Assembly (NCBI GenBank): GCA_020796225.1
Contig: CM036753.1
Location: 77,179,865-77,243,864 of the forward strand
DNA length: 64,000 nucleotides
Direction: 5' to 3'
Origin: Arion vulgaris
Taxonomy: Eukaryota > Mollusca > Gastropoda > Stylommatophora > Arionidae
The notes beneath the pieces are model-generated. The model searched no databases and was not told the DNA's origin. It worked only from the letters and a program-made list of their open reading frames with translations. Shown in pieces: positions 34,651 through 45,468 of this stretch. Made by a program: the position numbers and the translations under genes. How positions within the stretch are numbered: position 1 is the first letter of the stretch; each line of letters begins with the position of its first letter.

Positions 34651-35294
34651 GAATTATAGCTTTTTATTGTAGTAATTGTTTTCTTCAAAATATTTATATT
34701 GTATGTTGCAATACTCTACTGTATAAAACTGTGCACTGTCTGTCAGTTTTCTTCAAGTTATGGCTCTCTTCCATCTTTGAAATATTTGTTTCTTATCATC
34801 ATGTGGGAACATTGATTGCTGTTTTGAAAGATGCTATTTGATGGAGAATGCCAATCTATCTACATCAGGATTCTTTGCTGTATAGTGCATTGCTATGTCT
34901 GTGCATATATATACACACACAGAGATAAAGACAGAAAAAACATATGAATAACGTGGTGGACTAGTATGAAGAAGACATGGCTACAAATGGGAGGTTAATA
35001 TGCAGAGATGAACAATCAGCAGACTGTCAGTGTGTACCAAACATGGTTACGGACAAATGGTTATTGGAAACCCTACTGCAACCTATCTTTGACTCAGAAA
35101 AGGCACATAATCTTAATTATTCTAAACTGTTCTGTTAATTTGAAAGAAATTCAGTGAGGTGGTTTTTTTTGGTCTGTAAATATTGTTAAAATGTGAACAA
35201 ACAAGCTTGTAAGTGCTTCGATAACCTACCATGTACAATATTTTATTGAAACATTGAACTTATTGTCACACTGTATGCTCTATCTATTCCATAG
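34651..35294. other. Intron sequence, nothing recognised
   Basis: AT-rich end of the 25.7-kb intron. Confidence 0.5.
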
Positions 35295-35371
35295 GTCAAG
35301 TGGATGATGTACTGGATTGTGTTTGCCTTGTTCTGCACAGTAGAAACATTTTCAGACTTCTTTCTTTCGTG
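35295..35371 (+). CDS. REEP: REEP1-4 family protein, third coding exon
   Basis: Codes [20 protein letters not shown] plus DFFLSW, the strongly conserved [13 protein letters not shown] segment of REEP1-4, a hydrophobic hairpin piece that sits in the ER membrane. Acceptor is ccatag, donor gtatgt. It enters in phase 0 and ends after two bases of a Trp codon completed by the next exon. Phase and residues match the vertebrate genes, so the border is secure. Confidence 0.93.
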
Positions 35372-35631
35372 GTATGTTTATATAACATGTACTCTCACAC
35401 ATAATAAGCTGAATGTTTTCAATAATTTTTCTCCCATGTAAACACTTCATCCAGACATGTTAATGCAACATCAAGTGTTGACATAGTAATAAGATATCAC
35501 CAACAACAATATCTAATATGGGAACAATAGACACATTGTTATAACTAAAACATTCAATACAAAAATACATTGATTTTAAAGAGAGGAAATTGAATGATCT
35601 AACAAAGAAGAAGGAGAAAATTCTGTAGTTT

Positions 35632-35872
35632 ATGAAAATCGTGGCATATCCTTTACAGGACGTCGCCACCAATCACAATAAACGAGCCATTAATTTTCTA
35701 GGCACCACTTATACATCCAGTAGTTATCCATTGCTTTCTGAACAGTGAGGTCTATTTTTACGGTAAGTAAAAATCCACATGGAAAAATTTTCTTCAAACT
35801 GCCTGCTGCGGAGTTTGAACCAAGTACACTTGGGTTGTAATCGAGCTGACTACCGCTTAAGCTACATACGCT
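35632..35872 (-). mobile_element. SINE family E copy
   Basis: Plus-strand text atgaaaatcgtggcatatcc, tttctgaacagtgaggtcta, gagtttgaaccaagtacact and taccgcttaagctacatacg; the tRNA-like head is at the right end in reverse. Confidence 0.85.
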
Positions 35873-36546
35873 CACATCTTTATTTTATATCACAGTTTAA
35901 TCTGTCTTATTTTGCTTTCTCGCTTCCTAAATATATGCTCCCCCTTCACGCCCCAACACACACACACACCCTCTCTAGCAGTATGCTCTTGGCCATTATC
36001 TGTTGTGTTTCAGATGTTTTTCATTACTTTAAGTTCCTATCCTACTGTTCTCCTCCAGACAGTATTTGGATCTTCTATGTTTTCTTTTACCCTCATATGT
36101 CCGCCTCAGCACTGGTTTCATGACAGCATTATTTTCCATGCATATCACATGTATGATCCATCTCCAGCATCTCTTTTAGACGATGATATTCATATTCTCC
36201 TGTTGACACTGTGTCATGCAGTTCTTAGTTAGAGATAGTTCTTGGCCAGAATGCGATTAAGAGCTTTGCAGTCAAGTAATATGGAGGGTGGAAAGAACAT
36301 ATCTTGTTCTGTCATTCTGCAGTACTCTGATCCTCCATACAGTAAAGTTGATAGCATGCATCTGAGGTATATATATAAATCTTGATTCTCGATCGATCCC
36401 TCCACTTTTCATCTTTAATTTATGCATGTATTTAATATTCAATGATGGCTAAGTTTATCCACCATATTTGATTTATTGACTTTCTTTAACAAACAATACC
36501 GTTTGTCAAGTTTCTATATATATATCAGATGACACTATTGATAGCC
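35873..36546. other. Intron sequence, nothing recognised
   Basis: Overlapping 106- and 114-codon frames here show no domain and are T-rich translations. Confidence 0.5.
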
Positions 36547-36773
36547 TTAACCCTTTCGCTGCTACATACTTTCTGAAGGCTGAGCTAAAAATAGCTACTC
36601 TTTGTTTCTAGGTCACAAACGTGAATGTATGCCTATAGCAGTGACAGTAGAAGTGTATAACGCGTTAACACATCTTTACCCCACAGAGGAGAGATAATAA
36701 CAGATGTGTTAATGCATCTTTAGAAGTCAATGAGGAAAACGTAAATATACGTCTTTAGCAGCTAAAGGGTTAA
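36547..36773. mobile_element. piggyBac-like MITE, copy 2
   Basis: TTAA at 36547-36550 and 36770-36773; ends CCCTTTCGCTGCTA and inverted CCCTTTAGCTGCTA. It is the same element as 11042-11269 in opposite orientation, 227 versus 228 bp. Confidence 0.9.
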
Positions 36774-36810
36774 GAATACATTTATGAATGAGCACCTTTT
36801 ATTTGTATAG

Positions 36811-36931
36811 GTTCCCCTTCTACTATGAGTTTAAGATTATCTTTGTACTATGGATGCTGTCTCCCATTACCCAAGGCTCTAGCTTCTTGTTCAAGAAGTT
36901 TGTTCATCCACAACTTGCTCGAAAAGAGAAG
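36811..36931 (+). CDS. REEP: REEP1-4 family protein, fourth coding exon
   Basis: The first base completes Trp, then follows [20 protein letters not shown] and [20 protein letters not shown]. This is the second hydrophobic hairpin and the FVHPxL signature that ends the TB2/DP1/HVA22 domain. Acceptor tttgtatag, donor gtaggt, ending in phase 0. A 227-bp MITE (36547-36773) ends only 37 bp upstream of the acceptor, so part of the branch-point region of this intron may be transposon-derived or squeezed against it. Confidence 0.93.
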
Positions 36932-37593
36932 GTAGGTATATGTTTAAGATATGGTTAACTAGTGTTGTTGATAAAGAATTAGTCACAGATCATTGGGTTT
37001 GTGTGGTTTTAGTTTTAATTCTCTGTCCGATTCGGCAATCATCTGGGCATGTACTCTTCAATCTGAAGCCATGCAGGGAATTTACAGGTCTGCTTGACTT
37101 GTGGTACATTTGCGTAGAGTGTACTCAACTTCTGGATATGGGGACAGTAGATATTTGCATTGTACATCACTGACTGATTTGAAAGACAGAAATTTAAAAG
37201 GCTGTAAGAACCATATCTGTAATGGAGCATAAAGAGACAGAAAATAAAATGACCCAGTAATCTTATGAGCGTGAAGCTGGATACCACTTTGGGAGTGCAA
37301 CAGTAGAAGATTTGGTCTGAGAGCATAAGACAGACCAAGAAATAAACAACATCAGAGAAATACTACAAAAGTTTAGGCTCACAACAACTTTTCTAACGCT
37401 TGGCCCAACAGTGAGAACTTAATCTTCCCAAATGATTCACATTATAAGTAGCTAGGCACGGTAAGAAGGTAGAATGGACAGTCTCTAATGACTTCTACCC
37501 TGGTTAGAGTGGTTGCAATAAAACTATATTATGGTTAATGGGACCGACTCTATTGTTAAATGTGTAATATTGCATTGTCAATAAGTATAGTAT

Positions 37594-38583
37594 ATGAAAT
37601 GTAGAGTTCTTCATGAAGGTAAACTAACAGATACTTTCGAAATAGAAACAGGAGTGCGTCAGGGATGTCTTCTATCACCTTTGTTGTTCTTACTGACAAT
37701 AGACTGGATTATGAAGACCACAGTAACTAACACCAGAAATGGAATCCAATGGACTCTGACAGAGCAACTAGATGATCTGGACTTCGCTGATGATATAGCC
37801 CTTCTGTCACATACACGAAATCAGATGCAGGATAAGCTAAACACATTGAATCAAAGGTCCCAGCAACTAGGGCTGAACATTCATAAGGGAAAGACAAAGA
37901 TATTGAGAATTAACCAAGCAAAGGACAACTCGATCTCCCTGGGGGAAATCCCACTTCAAGAGGTTGAATCATACACATATTTGGGCAGCAACGTAGACAA
38001 AGAGGGTGGAACAGATAGAGATGTTAAAATAAGAATACAGAAGGCAAGAGGAGCTTTCATTGCACTGGGAAACATTTGGAAGTCCAAAGAAATCAAATCT
38101 AGAACAAAAATTCGGATATTTAACTCTAATGTTAAAGCAGTTCTACTGTATGGGTCAGAAACATGGAGAACAACTAAAACAATAGCGCATAAATTGCAAA
38201 CATTCATCAACTGGTGTCTGCGCAGAATAGAGGGAATAAGATGGTATGATAGGGTCACAAATGAGGAACTTATGGAGAGAACAAGACAGATTCCAGTGAC
38301 GAACAGGTTAAAAAAAGACGCTGGCGCTGGATAGGACACACTTTCCGAAAACCGGAGGGGAATATAACAAGAAGGGTCCTTGACTGGAACCCGCAGGGAC
38401 AGCGAAGGAAGGGGAAGCCGAGAAATACATGGAGACGAGATTTGGAGACGGAGATCAACAATATAAAGAAGAGCTGGAGGGAGCTGCAGGAGATAGCTAG
38501 AGATAGGAAGACTTGGCATGAGTTGGTTGAGGGCCTATGCCCCAACCCGGGTAAAAAAAGGCAAAGAGAGAGAGAGAGAAGAG
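37594..38583 (+). pseudogene. LINE reverse transcriptase (family L-C), young 5'-truncated copy
   Basis: Codes from within the RT domain: GVRQGCLLSPLLFLLTIDWI, the catalytic LDFADDIALLSHTR box (F-A-D-D), YTYLGSNVDKEGG, VKAVLLYGSETWRTT, then after a one-base frameshift near 38300 RRWRWIGHTFRKPEG and a HELVEGLCPNPGK end with a (GA)n tail. The 990-bp insert lies between perfect 14-bp copies of aataagtatagtat (37580-37593 and 38584-38597). Confidence 0.93.
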
Positions 38584-39099
38584 AATAAGTATAGTATTAT
38601 TCAGGATGGATTTGAGTAGAATTGTTATATAGTAAGTCTTTCTGGTTTATTGCATTATTATTTTTATATCTTTTTTTATATCTTATATTTATACAGTCTA
38701 ATTCTCATCATCATCAGTTTCAATAAGTTTGAAGACCTTGGATAAAGTCTAATCATAGTTCTCTACTGAAATATGTCTCTTATTGCTCTGTTTAGATCAG
38801 CATAAATCTAAACCTCGATGTCCCTGCATGACTGCACATTGAATGTGTTCCTTGTGTATCTTCATATTCATTATGCAAGTGGCATTTTTTTCTTGTATTG
38901 TAACCAAGCTAGGACAGTATACATTTTGTTTATCATTGTTAGCAGTTGTCTTATGTCTCCATGTCTTTAAGAACGTTATCATTTAAATTTTGTATATGTC
39001 CAGATCTCTCATTTTTCAATATCACCACAACTCAAAAGTCTCCAAATTTGTTTTTTTAAATCTATCTCATTACATTTTGTGTGTGTGTACCTTCCCCAG

Positions 39100-39201
39100 G
39101 ATATTGATGAAATGATTGAGCAAGCAACAAAGCAGGGCTACTCAGCTTTTGTGGATCTAGGCAATAAAGGCATTAAAGTTATATTGAAGTCAGTCATTAT
39201 G
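39100..39201 (+). CDS. REEP: REEP1-4 family protein, fifth coding exon (amphipathic region)
   Basis: Thirty-four codons, phase 0 at both ends, acceptor cttccccag and donor gtaagt. It codes DIDEMIEQATKQGYSAFVDL then GNKGIKVILKSVIM, aligned with the REEP1 stretch [20 protein letters not shown] that follows the membrane hairpins and in this family behaves as a curvature-sensing amphipathic segment. Because the exon is a multiple of three with symmetric phase, skipping it would keep the frame. It is flanked by near-identical LINE copies in opposite orientation (37594-38583 and 41220-41981). Confidence 0.92.
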
Positions 39202-39711
39202 GTAAGTGTGTTTATGATTGAACTTATAATATGAAAATGTTCACACAGTCATTCATGTATGTAGCAGACATGGATAGTTTTTGTGTGGTCAATCTTGTTC
39301 CTGGTGGAACATAGGGCTGCAACTGTGTCACTCTATACTGATTTCTACTAATCTTGAACGCTGTTTATAATGTTTGCTTGGCCCTAGTTTCTCTAACCTT
39401 CTTTGCCAGGTATTCTCCAGTCTTCTTACTCTTTTCTTGTGGGCTCCGTGGATAGACTACATATAATTTCTTGTACTGACAACATAACTAATATGTTAAT
39501 TCTTCCATTAGTTTGAGAAATATATCATGTTGATGTCTATAGCATTGTGTATGTGTTTCTCTTCTCATAGTAATGTACTGTATTATTTTCTACATGCTGT
39601 TTTCAATTCCCCACTGTAGACACAGTCATCTGTATAACAACAATGTGCTGATTTAAGCATATTTTATGTTCTTAAATCTTCCAAATGAGAATAGTGAGAA
39701 TGCGAAACAAT

Positions 39712-40614
39712 TCAATCAAGTGCCGTGCCTGCCGGCGTAGGCGATCATGTCTCTCCACAACTCTCTTTGCTTGGTGCGTGTAATCAGTTCTGGCGTCGAT
39801 CTTTGTCGAACCATGGTGTCAGGCCATCCAACATCTTCTCCCTCTGTCTTCCACGATCTCTCCTTCCCTGAATTTTACCAGTAGTCACCAAATGTTCTAA
39901 ACCTTCTCTTTGCATTATATGCTCGAAGAACTTTGATTGTCGGATTCTTATTCTTTTGATAAGGTTTCTTTGTGTGCAGGCCTGATTTGTTTTCTTTGCT
40001 GTCCATAGAATTTTCAGCATTCTTCTGTAAAACCACATCTCTGTGGCTTCCAATGATCGTATTGATTGTTTGTTCATTGTCCATGATTCACTGCCATACA
40101 TAAGTATTGGTTCAATATAGCACTGGAGTACTCGTTTTTGCAATGTCATTGGTAGTGAGTTCACCCATAGTGTGTTCTTCATTTTCATAAAAGCTGCTTT
40201 CGTTTGAGCTATTCTACTCCTAATCTCTGTTGTACATCTTCCATCTGATGTTAGGAATGTTCCCAGATACTTGAATCGATGGACTTGTTTCAGTGCTGTA
40301 TTATTTATTTTGATATTACATGTTGGTGTTTCTTGCTGGACTTGTTTCAGTGTTGTATTATTTATTTTGATATTACATGTTGGTGTTTCTTGGAGACAAC
40401 CTTAACCTCTGTTTTCTTTATATTCATGCTTAATCCTTTCTTTTCACTTTCTCTCACTAATATGTCTCAAGTCTTGTAGATCTTGTTCATTTGTAGCCAT
40501 GAGAATTGTGTCATCAGCGTATCTTAGATTGTTCATATTTTTTCCACCGACTGTTATTCCTGTCTTTTCTTCTATGTATCGCATGATGTTTTCACTGTAT
40601 AGGTTGATCAGGTC
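39712..40614 (-). pseudogene. LINE reverse transcriptase 3' part (family L-B)
   Basis: The minus strand retains the catalytic RYADDTILMAT box (about 40490-40525), then KKTEVMV-like text, YCxEPILMYGSESWTMN and EATEMWFYRRMLKI, ending EHLVTTGKIQGRRDRGR. The 903-bp insert is flanked by tgcgaaacaat (39701-39711 and 40615-40625). An internal 57-bp tandem duplication sits at 40281-40394. Confidence 0.9.
40281..40394. repeat. 57-bp duplication inside a LINE copy
   Basis: Two nearly identical units starting ggacttgtttcagtgctgta. It breaks nothing extra because the host copy is already decayed. Confidence 0.9.
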
Positions 40615-40799
40615 TGCGAAACAATAAGAATATTTATAATTTGTTTAAGTCACCATTAATTACCATCATTATGAAGGTTAATGGAATACATTTTCAAGGA
40701 CATATTGAAGGTATTAGGAGAGAGAACCTAAAATTGCATTTGCCCCAAAAAAATGTATGGGTATTTTTTTTGGGCCTGCTATGAATTCAGGCATAGTCT

Positions 40800-41050
40800 T
40801 CTTCTTTGAATGCTCCATATCGACCACTTGTTAACCACTCTGTGTGATTTGTATGTGATCTGAGCCTAAGAGCGATTGTACATTGTGCCAGTTATGTACC
40901 TACAAGTAGGCCAGCACATCCGATTTCTGCTTTTTATTTACTAGGGTAACTTCCCTAGGTCCTACATCAGTCACCTCTTACAACATGCCTTGTAGGTCGC
41001 AGTGGTACCATCCTTTGCTGCTCTTGTGGACCCCAGCAGCACAAGCGAGA
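40800..41050 (-). mobile_element. SINE family B copy inside SINE F
   Basis: Full-length reverse copy. The bases catagtct (40792-40799) and cgtagtct (41051-41058) on either side look like an 8-bp target duplication with one change. Confidence 0.87.
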
Positions 41051-41219
41051 CGTAGTCTAATATGGCACCTCTGACTGATTTTATTGTGAAGGCTTACTTC
41101 CCTTATCATCAGTGTACCTTGCTATTCAGGCAAGAATGACTCCAGTCTTCTGAGGTTCTCGTAATTTATATCGCCAAGTAAAGAATCAGAAAATCTGTAC
41201 AAAAACCGCATACCATATG

Positions 41220-41981
41220 CTCTCTCTCTCTCTCTCTTTGCCTTTTTACACCGGGTTGGGGCATAGGCCCTCAACCAACTCATGCCAAGTCTTCCTATCT
41301 CTAGCTATCTCCTGCAGCTCCCTCCAGCTCTTCTTTATATTGTTGATCTCTGCCTCCAAATCTCGTCTCCATGTATTTCTGGCCTCCCCTTCTTTCGCTG
41401 TCCCTGCGGGTTCCAGGCAAGGACCCTTCTTGTTATATTCCCTCCGGTTTTCGCAAAGTGTGTCCTATCCAGCGCCAGCGTCTTTTTAACCTGTTCGTTC
41501 ACTGGAATCTGTCTTGTTCTCTCCATAAGTTCCTCATTTGTGACCCTATCATACCATCTTATTCCCTCTATTCTGCGCAGACACCAGTTGATGAATGTTT
41601 GCAATTTATGCGCTATTGTTTTAGTTGTTCTCCATGTTTCTGACCCATACAGTAGAACTGCTTTAACATTAGAGTTAAATATCCGAATTTTTGTTCTAGA
41701 TTTGATTTCTTTGGACTTCCAAATGTTTCCCAGTGCAATGAAAGCTCCCTTGCCTTCTGTATTCTTATTTTAACATCTCTATCTGTTCCACCCTCTTTGT
41801 CTACGTTGCTGCCCAAATATGTGTATGATTCTACCTCTTGAAGTGGGATTTCCCCAGGGAGATCGAGTTGTCGTTGCTTGGTTAATTCTCAATATCTTTG
41901 TCTTTCCCTTATGAATGTTCAGCCCTAGTTGCTGGGACCTTTGATTCAATGTGTTAAGCTTATCCTGCATCTGATTTTGTG
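41220..41981 (-). pseudogene. LINE reverse transcriptase (family L-C), second young copy
   Basis: Near-identical reverse complement of 37815-38583; differences are a handful of substitutions and single-base indels. Starts within the text just after the F-A-D-D box, so it is shorter at its 5' end. Flanked by gcataccatatg (41208-41219) and gcataccatgtg (41982-41993), a 12-bp duplication with one mismatch. Confidence 0.92.
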
Positions 41982-42109
41982 GCATACCATGTGCACATCA
42001 ACAATTATTTTGCTCTAAGTTAGCCTCGAACCCCGAAACTAGCACAGCACATGGTTACTAACAAAGTGTGTCATCGACTTTGCTATCAGTGCCCTTTCTG
42101 TTCTTTGTA

Positions 42110-42290
42110 ATATCCATCCTATTTTACACTGGCACAATTGAGCACTTTTTCATAGTTGAGTTTAGCTGTTCCAAATATTATTAACATTTCTCTGTTAAAA
42201 CTACATCTCTGTGACATTCACTGATTTTTGTTGTACGTTTATATTTTATTCTCCATGATTTGCTAACACGTAATGAGATTGAATTCACTT
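42110..42290 (-). pseudogene. LINE remnant (family L-B), decayed
   Basis: Plus-strand text ctgttaaaactacatctctg and attctccatgatttgctaac parallels ctgtaaaaccacatctctgt and gtccatgattcactgccata of the 39712-40614 copy. Confidence 0.55.
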
Positions 42291-42380
42291 ACCATGGATG
42301 CGCTCAAAATGGCAAGTATGCCCAGAAAAGTATGAAGTCTCATGTTCTGTGTACACAGTGATCTCCTTGGATTTCTCGGG

Positions 42381-42510
42381 TGTAATGGATGTTCCACATG
42401 TGAGAAAAGGAATTAGTCCTCCTACGTCCTGCACACTAGAAACTAGAAATGCTAAGTGACAGGCTCTTACTACACTAAGGCCTGAAAAGACTACGGAAAA
42501 TTATTACGGA
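42381..42510 (+). mobile_element. SINE family A, body and tail only
   Basis: Has gttccacatgtgagaaaagg, attagtcctcctacgtcctg, gcacactagaaactagaaat and a gcctgaaaagactacggaaa tail, parallel to 57230-57360 in reverse; no tRNA-like head. Confidence 0.75.
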
Positions 42511-42591
42511 AAAAACAATGTTGTAGGGTTTTGATATCTTTTATTCTGGAGGTCAAGTGTAAGTAAACAGTCTGTTTAATCTTGATTTTAG

Positions 42592-42718
42592 GGTCAGTCT
42601 AGACTGGCAGACCATCTTCGGCGCAGCTATAGCACTAGTGATCTCTCTAATGATGGCCATGATATTGTTCAGCGTCACGAAAATATTGGTGATCAGGAGG
42701 ATAAAGAAGATGAATTAG
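42592..42718 (+). CDS. REEP: REEP1-4 family protein, sixth coding exon
   Basis: Codes GQSRLADHLRRSYSTSDLSN and then an acidic stretch ending KEDEL plus one base. The RRSYSTSDL motif aligns with the conserved LRSFSMQDL of vertebrate REEP1-3, a basic-Ser site of the phosphorylatable type at the start of the cytosolic tail. Acceptor ttgattttag, donor gtttgt (weaker), ending in phase 1. The terminal Asp-Glu-Leu here is internal to the reading frame and not a retrieval signal. Confidence 0.88.
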
Positions 42719-42734
42719 GTTTGTTGAATTGATT

Positions 42735-43125
42735 CATTATTTTTCTCATGTCTCTTTTTTTGTATTTGTTCATTTGGGGATCATCATCATCAGACATGTC
42801 CATTATTTCTCCGATCTCCTGCCAAGCAATTATTTCAATGTGTTTAGACTAACAACTCCTGTTCTGTGTTGGTTGATGTATCTACTGGGGTTTCTCTCAT
42901 GGTTTCCCCGTCTTTCCGCACCTATCAGTAGGCATAACTTACACAACCGAGATTAAGAATACCCTTTATCTTCTTCGTTGAAATCTTCAGAATGTATGTT
43001 TTCTCTCAGAGCATTGATGATGTCGCTTATGTCCATAGAAGACCCATTCTTGATCGTAGCATTGCTTGCCAGTGCATCTGCTCTCTCATCCCCTTCATTG
43101 TGTTTGTTATTTTAACTGAACACTT
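42735..43125 (-). pseudogene. LINE RNase H domain remnant (family L-G)
   Basis: The minus strand reads NEGDERADALASNATIKNGS, the conserved xNExADxLA motif of LINE-encoded RNase H, then SMDISDIINALRENIHSEDF. The following part (RYINQHRT, SLNTLK) links it to the host element split at 8285-8705. It begins a few bases after the REEP exon ending at 42718. Confidence 0.72.
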
Positions 43126-43336
43126 ACCTTGCAGGTGCAGTCCAGTAGATCTAGCTATAATAGTGTAGGGGATTTGTTAGCAACATTCTGCTCAGGACAA
43201 GCTATTTGTTGATGAGATTTGTTAAGTTATGAAAGGAAAGTTAGCTAGGATGATAACTGACCACACCTCCAAATGACATCATTATATGATATAGTATTGC
43301 TATTACTTGTCATTTGTTCATTACTACTATGTTCAC

Positions 43337-43613
43337 GTGAGCCGCTGTAGCGTAGTTGTTAGTGAACTCGCTTCGCAAGGCTGGTGGTCTGGGTTCAACT
43401 CCCGCAATGTGCGTGGAATTTTTCCCGACCGCGACGGCTCTCAGGTCGACCCAGCCTCAACTGGGTACCAGACATGCTCTGGGAAAGTAAAGGCGGCCGC
43501 GTGATGCTGACCACATCACCCATCGTGTGCCGACGGTCAATGAAAAATACAGGCCTAACACTGTATTGACCTATATACCACGAGGTATAAAAGGGTTACT
43601 TTACTTTACTTTT
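43337..43613 (+). mobile_element. SINE family D copy (tRNA-derived), intact
   Basis: Head gccgctgtagcgtagttgtt (A box) and tgggttcaactcccgc (B box), body with cccgaccgcgacggctctca, ccgacggtcaatgaaaaata and a T-rich (ttac)n tail. Perfect 12-bp duplication tactatgttcac at 43325-43336 and 43614-43625. Confidence 0.92.
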
Positions 43614-43699
43614 TACTATGTTCACATTTTTTAAATCATCAACCTTCATACAAACTGAAATATAAGCAGACTAAGGAAATTATATAAACTTGTATATTT

Positions 43700-43880
43700 A
43701 TCATTATCAAATAGCTTGTCTTGAGCAGAACTTTGCCACCCTAACATGCCTTCGAAATTTATCTCTCTCATAGGCCAGATGTGCTGCCTCTGCAGCTGTC
43801 ATGCTCAAATCATCACTTACATCCTGAATCCATCTTCTCCATGGTCTTTCTCTTCTCCTCTTTGCCAGGAAGAATCCTTC
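43700..43880 (-). pseudogene. LINE 3' end (family L-F)
   Basis: The minus strand reads RRWIQDVSDDLSMTAAEAAH then LAYERDKFRRHVRVAKFCSR, the last part of a non-LTR reverse transcriptase. Related copies: 34550-34650 and 51870-52130. Confidence 0.75.
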
Positions 43881-44380
43881 CATAAATTTTTATATTATGT
43901 TCAGAATATTACACTTATTTTGTGTTTCTCATCCTAGTTTATAAGTTGTTTTATGAAAATTAATTACAACATTACACTGTGTTGTTAACAAAATATTGTG
44001 TGTTTTGATCGTATATTTTGCAAAGCAGTAGAAACTATTGAATATCAGTCAGTTCTGACTTCCTGCCCAGTCAGCAATCAGATCTGATAACATGATGCAG
44101 TATAATTCAGTTTATTTTGCACTATAATATGGGGTTTGATATTTGTAAATTATTATCATTAACTTAAGATGAGGGAGAGAAAAAGAAAAGACTTAATGAA
44201 GTCTAATATATTCTGTCTGCACTCATTGCATATCAGCTTCAGAAAGTAAGGGGTTTTTTAGACTTCAAACTCATGAAATAATTGTCTTGAAATTATGCTA
44301 TACTATCTATATTTTATTTAAAATTTATTCACAACTTTTTTACATTGATATGTTATTTTAAATACATATTTTTTTTGCAG

Positions 44381-44461
44381 ACAATAGACTCATAGAAGAC
44401 CGATCGGAATTAGCTAAACGTTCTACATCATCTGTTAACAAAAGTAGAGGTTCCAGTTCAG
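44381..44461 (+). CDS. REEP: REEP1-4 family protein, seventh coding exon (possible cassette)
   Basis: Eighty-one bases between a strong acceptor (long T tract then ttgcag) and donor gtaatg. Codes a linker, NRLIEDRSELAKRSTSSVNK then SRGSSS, rich in Ser and Lys and low in conserved residues. Phase 1 at both borders, so it could be included or skipped without breaking the frame. No domain; assigned by splice signals, phase continuity and position. Confidence 0.78.
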
Positions 44462-45455
44462 GTAATGTCTCATCTTGTCTGCATTGATATATATATTTCA
44501 TATCAGTAGTTACTACTTCAGCAGTATTCATCAAATATATGATTAATATAAGATATTAGATTTGGTTGATCTTTTCTCTGAGGCTTGATAATGGAGAGCT
44601 AAAAGTAGCACCACTGCACACTACCAAGCTTTCATAAAAACTAACTTAGAAGGGTTCCTTTGTGAACTGTTATACGCCTACGCTGGAGAATGGATTTTGA
44701 CTGGATCAGAATTCTTTTTTTTTTGCACCTCAGAAAGTAGTGGGTAAAACTGGGAAACAGTTAGATAGCCTGCATGGAAGGTTGTAAGGATACGCTACCT
44801 ACACTATGCAAAGGCACAGTAGACTAACTACATGTTGGTCTTCAAAATCTGAATACAAATACCAGTAGAAAAAACAATATGTATACATCAGGATATAAGT
44901 GACTAAGTAAAGAAAGATTATGTATGAAGAAAGGAACATTGTCATGTAAAATAAACTGCAAGAACTGATAATCAGCTTAGCCACACATTTTTCTGAAAGG
45001 TAACAGTTGCAGTGACGTATCTCTGTTCTGTAACAATTTATAGAGACAAAATGAAGCACATAAGTTTCACATAAGGAAAATTATTAAGTAACGAAGTATG
45101 CAATTTAAAGTTTATCCTCATGGCTGACTTGCCAACCAAAATGTAACTTTTTTTAATGAGCAGAACCAAAAGCAACTTGGTATCTGTGTAACTACTACAG
45201 TTGTTAGACACAGGTAAGTTTGTTGCTAGCATAACTTTTTTGTTTGTTTAGCACAGTTCAAACATTAAATTTTATGGCCAGTTTTTTACTAACTCCCTTA
45301 CAAGCTCTATTAGGTTTTTCTAAGACTTAGGACACATCATGCTGGCAGATACATGAAATAAATGACAATGAAAGTGCAGATGCACAAAGACAATGTTCAA
45401 ATCTTTGATAGGATGCTGCTGGAATTATGTATATGCTTTCATTTAAGTCACACTG
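44462..45455. other. Intron sequence, nothing recognised
   Basis: AT-rich, short unsupported frames only. Confidence 0.5.
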
Positions 45456-45468
45456 TAAAACCATTATC

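Larger units (their letters stand above)
40775..42080. mobile_element. SINE family F split by a SINE and a LINE
   Basis: Pieces at 40775-40799, 41051-41219 and 41982-42080 join into text collinear with 50556-50830 (tatgaattcaggcatag, tctgactgatt, gaaggcttac/gcttgc, attcaggc, cttctgaggt, caccatgtgcaca). Family F has a third, partial copy at 57760-57870. It carries a SINE B (40800-41050) and a LINE (41220-41981). Confidence 0.82.

Noticed and set aside
37956..38519. 187-codon minus-strand frame and the matching 163-codon plus frame at 41282-41773
   Set aside because: Antisense of the same LINE reverse transcriptase sequence in the two twin copies.
42712..42720. Asp-Glu-Leu at an exon end as an ER-retrieval tail
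   Set aside because: The frame continues through a spliced junction; it would be C-terminal only on intron retention, where the reading goes on into other residues.
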